Assembly (NCBI GenBank): GCA_902763615.1
Contig: CACWSX010000041.1
Span: 1 to 38,290, forward strand
Origin: an uncultured Prevotellaceae bacterium
GTDB lineage: Bacteria; Bacteroidota; Bacteroidia; Bacteroidales; Bacteroidaceae
Reading direction: 5' to 3'
Length of the DNA stretch: 38,290 nt
Positions 15,648 through 21,869 of the stretch are shown here, in pieces. Each line of letters opens with the position of its first letter. The stretch's first letter is position 1. Below the pieces are notes generated by a model that saw only the letters and a program-made list of their open reading frames with translations, searched no databases and had not been told where the DNA came from. A program made the position numbers and the translations under genes.

Positions 15648-17807
15648 CTATCCCCTGTCCCTCACCCAGTAGCACCAGCCGATGCTCTTGCGATCGTTCT
15701 CGAACTTGTATTCAGGACGGCTCAGGAACTGGCCTATCTTCACCAGCGTGCCATCGTCTGGCTTGTAGGCACCTTTGAAAGTAGCCTTCAGACGGGCGGA
15801 GATGTCCTTCACAGAAATCCAGTAGCCGTTCTCCGGATTGGTTTTCGATGAACCTTCGGGCTTCTCGAAGAGCGAGAGCAACATCTCACCAAGGCCGCTC
15901 ACCTTCTGGAATCGCAGGTTGTGCTGCATCAGCGCAGCCTCTTCTTCCTTTGTCAGGAAATAGCGCTCACGCTGCTGTTCCACCTCGTATTTCAGCTGGG
16001 CATAGAGTTGTCCGTAATCCACAGGCGTTTCGAAGTCGATATTGCCATCCACGTTGATACAGACAAAGCGACGGCTACCACTGGGATCCGTCAACGGCAT
16101 CGGCTCGTTGGTGGTGGCGATGAACGAGGCATAGCGACGATGCGAGGAATAGGCCGTTCCGTAGGGCGGACGGTATTTCAGGTCGTTCGTCGACACTAGA
16201 TACTTCAGCACAATCTGCTGGCGCTGGGTTATCTTGTCGAACTCATCAAGGTTGATCAAGGCGAACGATGTCAGACCTAAGTTCAGGTCGTGCTCGTTCT
16301 TGAAGTTGATGCGGTCATTATAATATTCACGCTGCGCTCTTGGCAGCAGGATGCGACAGAAACTTGTCTTGCCACAACCCTGCCTACCTATTAAAAGAGG
16401 TACGAGCGCGTTGCCCGTCAACTGTCCCTTGCCTTTCCACATAGCCACCATCGAGCGCATCCAGATATGAAACAGGTGAGGCCAGTCCTCGTAGTCGGTC
16501 TTGACCCTGCGTGCAAGGGCCTCTACCCTATCCTTCCCGTCCCATTTGGGCAGATGTTCCAGGAAGTCGTCCATCGGATCGTAGAGCATGATATCATTGG
16601 AGTTGACATAGCGCATGATATCCTTATCCCAACATTTAATGCCCTGCGACAAAGCCCTGATCGTGATGGAGTTACGCGCCTCGGTGGTCAGGTCCTGAAA
16701 GGCGAAGCCGTGACCCGTCCTCAAACGGTATTCCGCCACACCACGCATCACGTTCTTGCGGAGTTCGTAGTTGCTGTTCAGGAAGATTTCGATCTTCATC
16801 ATCAGCAATGTCTCAGGCGGGATGTTCTTCGTGGGACGCACCTGATTCTTCTTTTTATAGTATTGCTTCTCGTGCTCCTCCCGATAGGCATTCTCGAAGA
16901 TCTTCGTCACCACATCGGGATATTTGCCGTATGTGAGGCTCATCAGCGTCTGCCGTTTGGCGAAGGCCATGTCGAGTCCCGTCTCACGACAGTATTCCGC
17001 CAGACGGGTGATAATCAGCGTGTCGCTCTCTTCGTTGTCATCATCTACCAGGAGCGTCACATCATCGTAGGCTTTCGTGAGGTTGTACTGATAGATGAGA
17101 CACTGTGCCTGGTAACGGTTGCGCCCTGGCACAATCTCATCAGGCAGCATCTCCTTTGGCTGAATGGGCTTGAGGGCCTGCTCCAAATCGGAGGTGTCGG
17201 TATAGAAAGGCTGCGCCATCGGATTGTAATACAGGTCAGAGTCGATGCCAAGGTAACAGGTACGTTCCAGATGCGGTTCAAGCTTGTCGATGGTCACACC
17301 GAGCTGGGCATTATACACCATCCGCGCCTTTTCATACAGATTCAGGTGGAACCGCTTGATATCCTCTTCCATCTCAGGCAGACCGCCCTTGAACAGTTCT
17401 CCACGACACACGATCTTCACCGATCGTCCGCTGGCTCCCACAAATGCCAACAGCGTCTGGGGCATCATAGCGGCTCCCTGACGGATGGCAACGGCCTCAT
17501 CATGGCTCGTCAGATTGTTCACCTCCAGGAGCACCAATCCGGTATAGGCTTTACGCACTTTCTGACGATTACGGTTCTCCATCACAGAGGCAAAACAGAC
17601 GCGTGGCACCTTGTCGGTGAAATTGTTCGCACCCCACACGCTGCCATCGTCCTGACGCTTGAGTTCTGTATAGAGCGAGATGCCCATCACCTCCCTCACA
17701 GCCTCATAGTATTCACACGTCTGGATCAGACGGACGACTTCGGAGAGCTCTAACACCCTGAGTGTCTCCATATTACGATAGTTCTTGACGATAGTTACCT
17801 TAGTCAT
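15648..17807 (-). CDS. BT4734/VirE-type primase-helicase (VapE family)
   Basis: 719 residues in three parts. Residues about 60-210 match the BT4734-like (VirE N-terminal) domain, a primase-related fold (AYTGLVLLEVNNL, LLAFVGASGRSVKI, DLYYNP). Residues about 220-400 form a linker with basic and helical segments. Residues about 410-640 are a VirE/VapE P-loop ATPase: GRQGCGKTS at 474-482, Walker B ALINLDEFD at 516-524, and FIATTNEPMPL...GSRRF at 562-581. The C-terminus resembles the DUF3874-type tail. Such proteins are common on Bacteroidetes mobile elements and are inferred to prime or unwind DNA. No integrase or mobilisation gene is visible here. A repeat-rich AT-rich region lies directly upstream. 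Confidence 0.88.
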   Translation of the reverse strand: MTKVTIVKNYRNMETLRVLELSEVVRLIQTCEYYEAVREVMGISLYTELKRQDDGSVWGANNFTDKVPRVCFASVMENRNRQKVRKAYTGLVLLEVNNLTSHDEAVAIRQGAAMMPQTLLAFVGASGRSVKIVCRGELFKGGLPEMEEDIKRFHLNLYEKARMVYNAQLGVTIDKLEPHLERTCYLGIDSDLYYNPMAQPFYTDTSDLEQALKPIQPKEMLPDEIVPGRNRYQAQCLIYQYNLTKAYDDVTLLVDDDNEESDTLIITRLAEYCRETGLDMAFAKRQTLMSLTYGKYPDVVTKIFENAYREEHEKQYYKKKNQVRPTKNIPPETLLMMKIEIFLNSNYELRKNVMRGVAEYRLRTGHGFAFQDLTTEARNSITIRALSQGIKCWDKDIMRYVNSNDIMLYDPMDDFLEHLPKWDGKDRVEALARRVKTDYEDWPHLFHIWMRSMVAMWKGKGQLTGNALVPLLIGRQGCGKTSFCRILLPRAQREYYNDRINFKNEHDLNLGLTSFALINLDEFDKITQRQQIVLKYLVSTNDLKYRPPYGTAYSSHRRYASFIATTNEPMPLTDPSGSRRFVCINVDGNIDFETPVDYGQLYAQLKYEVEQQRERYFLTKEEEAALMQHNLRFQKVSGLGEMLLSLFEKPEGSSKTNPENGYWISVKDISARLKATFKGAYKPDDGTLVKIGQFLSRPEYKFENDRKSIGWCYWVRDRG

Positions 17808-17833
17808 ATCTTTTGTTTTTAGAATTCACTCTG

Positions 17834-17864
17834 CAAAGGTAATCAAAACATTTCAAATCTCCAA
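17834..17864 (-). promoter_or_regulatory. Promoter of the primase-helicase gene
   Basis: Minus strand TTG (17864-17862), a 20-nt spacer, then TACCTTTG (17841-17834) followed by CAG, about 27 nt before the ATG. The first of the nine-base repeats begins only 25 nt further upstream. Confidence 0.5.
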
Positions 17865-17888
17865 GCAAAAATGATAAAATATCTATTC

Positions 17889-18230
17889 ACTATTCATTAT
17901 TTATAATAATATGCAGGTAATCAGAAAGTTAAACAATGAATAGTGCCTATGAATAGTGATGCGACTATTCATCATTTCGTGCTTTCCGATGAAAAGCATT
18001 CTATTCTTTATCGAGCAAAAATATTGTCACCGAACTAAAATCACATTGGTAACACTTTGTCACAAAGGCTGTGACACTCTATTACAAGGTCATTTACAAA
18101 GTGTTACAAATATAGTTACTATAGGGTAACTATCATATTTTTAATAGTTTAAATATATCTTTAACTATAAAATGTGACATACAAATTATTAATGATGAAT
18201 AGTTGAAAAAGAAATAATGATACTATTCAT
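17889..18230. repeat. Six copies of ATGAATAGT in three inverted pairs
   Basis: Perfect 9-base copies lie at 17889-17897 (minus), 17937-17945 (plus), 17950-17958 (plus), 17965-17973 (minus), 18195-18203 (plus) and 18222-18230 (minus). The first pair extends to 11 bp (17888-17898 with 17936-17946). The second pair is separated by only 6 nt. A near copy sits at about 18278-18285. The 563-nt space between the divergent primase and DUF6078-like genes is otherwise AT-rich and non-coding. It could be an operator array or an iteron-type replication origin. Confidence 0.85.
18049..18123. repeat. Nested inverted repeats between the two repeat clusters
   Basis: GTAACACTTTGT (18049-18060) is a perfect inverted copy of ACAAAGTGTTAC (18096-18107). 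Inside it TGTCAC (18058-18063) pairs with GTGACA (18071-18076). Just after it a 7-bp pair TAGTTAC / GTAACTA surrounds TATAGG. These could form cruciforms or bind a dimeric protein; no T-tract suggests a terminator. Confidence 0.75.
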
Positions 18231-18312
18231 TATATAATTAGCTAATAATAAGTGAATTATATATAAAAATGAATAAATGAATAGAGAAAAGTAAAATTTG
18301 GAATGAAAGAAT

Positions 18313-18343
18313 TTTGTAGTATCACATATTTTCACTAACTTTG
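18313..18343 (+). promoter_or_regulatory. Promoter of the DUF6078-like gene
   Basis: TTTG (18313-18316), a 19-nt spacer and TAACTTTG (18336-18343) followed by CA, a textbook Bacteroidetes promoter about 27 nt before the ATG. Confidence 0.75.
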
Positions 18344-18370
18344 CAAAATAAACGATAAAATCATCTGGAA

Positions 18371-18832
18371 ATGAAGAAAGAAGACAATACACCGAAGACA
18401 CGCGAACAACTCTTCGCGGAGAAGGCAGAAAAGAGCTATGCCATCTGTTACTCACAGACATGTCCCCTACGAGCACATTGTCTCCGCTCGCAACTGCTCG
18501 CCTATGTCCCCCAAGACCGTCGCATCTCGTCCTGTGTCAACCTCAACAATCCAGCGATGCAGACCGAGACATGTCCTATGTACCGCGACGACCAACCCGT
18601 CCGCATGCCCCTTGGCATTGCAAAGATGTACTACGACATGCCACAGCGCATTGCCCATCCCCTGAAACAGCACCTTATCCAATACTTTAACCGCAAGCGC
18701 TACTACGAATACCACAGCGGCTACCGCCCTGTCCCACCCGACCACGAGCAGTACATCCGCCAAGCCATCGTCCGCTTCGGCTGGACCGCCCCCGTCGAGT
18801 TCAACGATTACGTTGAGGACTATCTTTGGTAG
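18371..18832 (+). CDS. DUF6078-like cysteine-rich protein
   Basis: 153-residue soluble protein. Near the N-terminus are CYSQTCPLRAHCLR and, about 30 residues later, a further Cys pair (SSCVNL, ETCPMY), a spacing that could bind a metal; this matches my memory of DUF6078, a Bacteroidales family without known function. The C-terminal half (YFNRKRYYEYHSGYRPVPPDHEQYIRQAIVRFG) is basic and aromatic, perhaps nucleic-acid binding. It is divergent from the primase-helicase across the inverted-repeat region, and may belong to the same accessory unit. Confidence in the family name is moderate. Confidence 0.6.
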   Translation: MKKEDNTPKTREQLFAEKAEKSYAICYSQTCPLRAHCLRSQLLAYVPQDRRISSCVNLNNPAMQTETCPMYRDDQPVRMPLGIAKMYYDMPQRIAHPLKQHLIQYFNRKRYYEYHSGYRPVPPDHEQYIRQAIVRFGWTAPVEFNDYVEDYLW

Positions 18833-18948
18833 AACTTAGAGCGTCTTTTCCTTGGTACTGATTGTAGCCAGAACGCTCTGGATTTCGCTCTTTTGGACAA
18901 ATTTTGAATGGTTTTACCCATTTTGTAAAGCAAAAAAAAGCGCAAAAC

Positions 18949-18979
18949 TTGGCTGTTTAAAATAAAAGTTGTATATTTG
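18949..18979 (+). promoter_or_regulatory. Promoter of the signalling/NRPS operon
   Basis: TTG (18949-18951), a 20-nt spacer and TATATTTG (18972-18979) followed by CACCG. The leader to the ATG at 19017 is about 32 nt. An imperfect hairpin (AGAGCGT at 18838-18844 with ACGCTCT at 18873-18879) lies upstream and may be a weak terminator of the previous gene. No comparable promoter was found between the later genes. Confidence 0.65.
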
Positions 18980-19016
18980 CACCGTTTAAACGAATCAATA
19001 ACCTCAAAAAAGAGAT

Positions 19017-20180
19017 ATGCCAGTTAAAATACTTAGTGTAGACGATGAGATCGATCTCGAGTTGCTGTTAACCCAGTATTTCCGTAGACAGATCCGAAAA
19101 GGAGAATATGAATTTAAGTTTGCCCACAATGGACTGGAGGCACTGACCATGCTCCTAAAAGAAAAAGACTTCGATATTATCCTTAGTGATATCAATATGC
19201 CCGAGATGGACGGTCTGACGCTGCTGACCAAGATCAACGAGATGCAGAATCCAGCCCTGAAGTGTATCATGGTATCGGCCTATGGTGATATGGGGAACAT
19301 CCGTCAGGCCATGAACAACGGTGCCTTCGACTTTGCCACCAAGCCCATCGACCTCGACGACCTGAGTGTGACCATCGAAAAGGCCATAGAGCAGATCACC
19401 TACATCAAGCAGATGCAGAAAGAGCACACCCAGCTAGAGTCGATCAAGGGCGATCTGGCTGTAGCCCGCGAGATTCAGCAGGCCATTCTGCCACGCATCT
19501 TCCCGCCATTCCCCGAGAATGTTGACCTCATGGACATCGCTGCCTCGATGAATGCCGCCAAAGACGTAGGTGGCGACTTCTACGACTTCTTCCGTATCGA
19601 CGATGACCATATCGGTTTCGTGATAGCCGATGTCAGCGGCAAGGGCGTGCCTGCAGCCATCTTCATGGCCGTGAGCCGCACGCTACTCCGTGCGACAGGT
19701 ATCAGAGGCGTCAGTTCATCGGAATGTATCACCTACTCGAACACCCTGCTGGAGAAGGAATCAGTGAACAACATGTTTGTAACGACATTCTATGGTATCT
19801 ACAACATCAAGACAGGCGAAATCAAGTATACCAATGCGGGCCACAACCCGCCCTATGTGCTGAAACAAAACGGCACGCTGGAAAGGCTTCCTGTGACGAA
19901 GAATATGGCCATCGGTATTTTCGGCGATTTCGAATATACAGAGGATACGCTCCAACTGGAACATGGCGACACCCTCCTACTTTACACCGACGGTGTGACG
20001 GAAGCCATCAACACCTATGAGGAGGAATTCCAGGAGAGGCGTTTGGAGCAGACGCTGAAGAACATGGTGAACCCGGATTGTCAGAAGATGATCGACACCA
20101 TCAAGGCCGACGTGAAGGCTTTCGCTAACGGAGCCGAACAGAGCGACGACATCACGCTGTTGGCACTGAAGAGGAAATAA
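19017..20180 (+). CDS. Response regulator with PP2C-type phosphatase output (RsbU-like)
   Basis: 387 residues. The N-terminal receiver domain (1-~125) has the acidic pocket D9-D10, phosphoacceptor Asp58 (SDINMPEMDG), Ser87 in the switch position and Lys109 in TKP, so it should be phosphorylatable. A short helix (about 125-150) leads to a SpoIIE/PP2C phosphatase domain with VGGDFYDF, IADVSGKGVPAA, TDGVTEA and SDDITLL, which supply the metal-binding aspartates. In known homologues such proteins dephosphorylate anti-sigma antagonists (partner switching), but no anti-sigma or STAS gene is present here. First gene of the operon; the likely kinase is the soluble histidine kinase four genes on. Confidence 0.93.
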   Translation: MPVKILSVDDEIDLELLLTQYFRRQIRKGEYEFKFAHNGLEALTMLLKEKDFDIILSDINMPEMDGLTLLTKINEMQNPALKCIMVSAYGDMGNIRQAMNNGAFDFATKPIDLDDLSVTIEKAIEQITYIKQMQKEHTQLESIKGDLAVAREIQQAILPRIFPPFPENVDLMDIAASMNAAKDVGGDFYDFFRIDDDHIGFVIADVSGKGVPAAIFMAVSRTLLRATGIRGVSSSECITYSNTLLEKESVNNMFVTTFYGIYNIKTGEIKYTNAGHNPPYVLKQNGTLERLPVTKNMAIGIFGDFEYTEDTLQLEHGDTLLLYTDGVTEAINTYEEEFQERRLEQTLKNMVNPDCQKMIDTIKADVKAFANGAEQSDDITLLALKRK

Positions 20181-20211
20181 GTGGTGAGAGACAAATAGAA
20201 AATCGTTAGGA

Positions 20212-21783
20212 GTGAATAAGAACACGATTATAACAGGATGCGTAGGGCTACTGTTAGGGGGAGCGGCTGCTGTAGGATTCTGGGGATGGAAGTCAGAGCG
20301 TCTGAAAGTGGAAAACCTGGAGAAGCAACTGTCCGCCCTTCGGAAACAGGAGATGCGCTCGGCCATTGATAGAAGCGTGAGTGCCCAGATGGAGGATATT
20401 GCCAATGAGCAGCGCAAGATATCTGACGAGAAACGAGAGGAAGCCCTGCAGCAGACACGCATCGCCAACGAGATGCGCCTGCGTTCGGAAGTGGAACGGC
20501 AGAACGCCCTCATCGCCGAGAGAAACGCCGTAGCTTCAGAGAAGAAAGCCCTCGAGGCATCGGAAGTGGCTGAAGCCCAGCGACAGATGGCAGAACACCA
20601 GCGCATACAGGCAGAATTCTCAAAACGTATGGCCGACACGTTGAGTTATATCGCCTTGGGACGTTCGCTCGGTTCGATCTCCACCATCCAGTATCAGGCA
20701 GGCAACGACGAAGTGGCCGATTTGTTGAGCTACGCTTCCTATCTCTATACCCAGCGCTATAAAGGCGATGTCTATTACCCTGCCGTGCTGCAATCGCTGA
20801 TGCGCTCAAGCCAGAGTATCAACGTGTGGGCAGAGCATGCGGGTGTGGTGACCAACGTGGAATTTATGCCCAACGAGGACAACAAGGTGGTGAGCGTGAG
20901 CAACTACGGCGAAATACTGTTGAGCGAGCGACAGGGCAACCAACTGAAAAATACCATCCTCTTCAACAATCCTAATTATGACTTTCGCGATGTGTACGTG
21001 GAGAAAAAAACTGGTAATATCTATATCGCCAGTCGTACGGGCCATCTGGTAGTCATTACCAAGCAAAACATGACACCGAAAGTGATTACTCTTGAAGGTA
21101 TTGAACACCCGATGCGCGTACACGACGTCAATGGAAGCAACCTGCTGATTATCGGGGAAACGAGCATCGGGCTGCTTGACATGAAGCGTAACATCATTAT
21201 CTCCGTCAAACAGTTGCCCTTTAAGTTTACCATGGGAGCAAGACGGAACAGCCTGCCGTTGTTGTTCGACGATCAGGGGAAGATGCATCAGGTTTCAGGA
21301 TTAACCGACATCTCTACAGAACAGGTGCCTGTGGAAGGCAGCGTGACGGCCTATTGCGAATCGAAGAACACGGGAATGGAGGCCTACGGCATGAGCGACG
21401 GCACTATCTGGCTAAAAGACAAGAACGGAAGGATCCAGAAACTAGTAGGTCACCGCTCGCGCATCTCGAAGATGAAAATGAACGGCCGACGCCTCATTTC
21501 CTCAAGCTACGACGGCAGCGTGAACCTGTGGATCAGCGATAGCGAGAAGATTGAGCCTATGACCTTGTTGCAAACCAATAACTGGATTATGAATTTCCAA
21601 CTCGACTCGACAAAAGAGACCGTGTGGATGTGTGACGCAAAGGGCAACCTGACGGCAGTGAACATCAGTATCAACAAGATGGTGGACGCCATGAAGAAGA
21701 AGCTGAAGCGCAACCTGACAACAGAAGAATGGAACTACTATATCGGTCCGAATGTACCATATGAGAAATTCGTGGAAAAGTAA
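20212..21783 (+). CDS. Membrane-anchored coiled-coil/beta-propeller protein
   Basis: 523 residues starting at a GTG (20212), the only start after an upstream stop; GGAG lies directly before it. A hydrophobic segment (about 6-25) anchors the protein. Residues 27-145 are a long Glu/Arg/Ala/Gln-rich coiled coil. The rest is a WD40-like propeller: weak repeats such as HAGVVTNVEFMP and GHRSRISKMKMNGRRLISSSYDGSVNLW. The end, RNLTTEEWNYYIG...PYEKF, resembles the tail of WD40 proteins tied to signalling in bacteria. It lies between the phosphatase and sensor genes, so I infer a scaffold or sensing role. Orientation of the propeller (cytosol or periplasm) is not certain. Confidence 0.75.
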   Translation: MNKNTIITGCVGLLLGGAAAVGFWGWKSERLKVENLEKQLSALRKQEMRSAIDRSVSAQMEDIANEQRKISDEKREEALQQTRIANEMRLRSEVERQNALIAERNAVASEKKALEASEVAEAQRQMAEHQRIQAEFSKRMADTLSYIALGRSLGSISTIQYQAGNDEVADLLSYASYLYTQRYKGDVYYPAVLQSLMRSSQSINVWAEHAGVVTNVEFMPNEDNKVVSVSNYGEILLSERQGNQLKNTILFNNPNYDFRDVYVEKKTGNIYIASRTGHLVVITKQNMTPKVITLEGIEHPMRVHDVNGSNLLIIGETSIGLLDMKRNIIISVKQLPFKFTMGARRNSLPLLFDDQGKMHQVSGLTDISTEQVPVEGSVTAYCESKNTGMEAYGMSDGTIWLKDKNGRIQKLVGHRSRISKMKMNGRRLISSSYDGSVNLWISDSEKIEPMTLLQTNNWIMNFQLDSTKETVWMCDAKGNLTAVNISINKMVDAMKKKLKRNLTTEEWNYYIGPNVPYEKFVEK

Positions 21784-21787
21784 AAAA

Positions 21788-21869
21788 GTAAAAAGGTAAA
21801 GATGAAATCTAAAATTATCCAAATAACCAACAATCTGGTGAAAAGGCTTTTACCTGTTTACCTTTTTAC
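21788..21869 (+). repeat. 13-bp inverted repeat around the sensor start codon
   Basis: GTAAAAAGGTAAA (21788-21800) lies just before the ATG at 21802 and is exactly complementary to TTTACCTTTTTAC (21857-21869), 56 nt later, inside the signal-peptide codons. In mRNA it could pair and hide the start codon. Similar A/T-rich runs are common in this kind of DNA, so chance is possible. Confidence 0.6.

Noticed and set aside
16467-17753. Long open frame (428 codons) on the plus strand opposite the primase-helicase
   Set aside because: It is antisense to a well-supported gene. Its translation is rich in His, Val and Leu without recognisable domains, typical of a shadow frame.
18838-18879. Hairpin AGAGCGT...ACGCTCT as a terminator or riboswitch
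   Set aside because: It has a long loop and no direct T-tract, and it matches no riboswitch core that I recognise.
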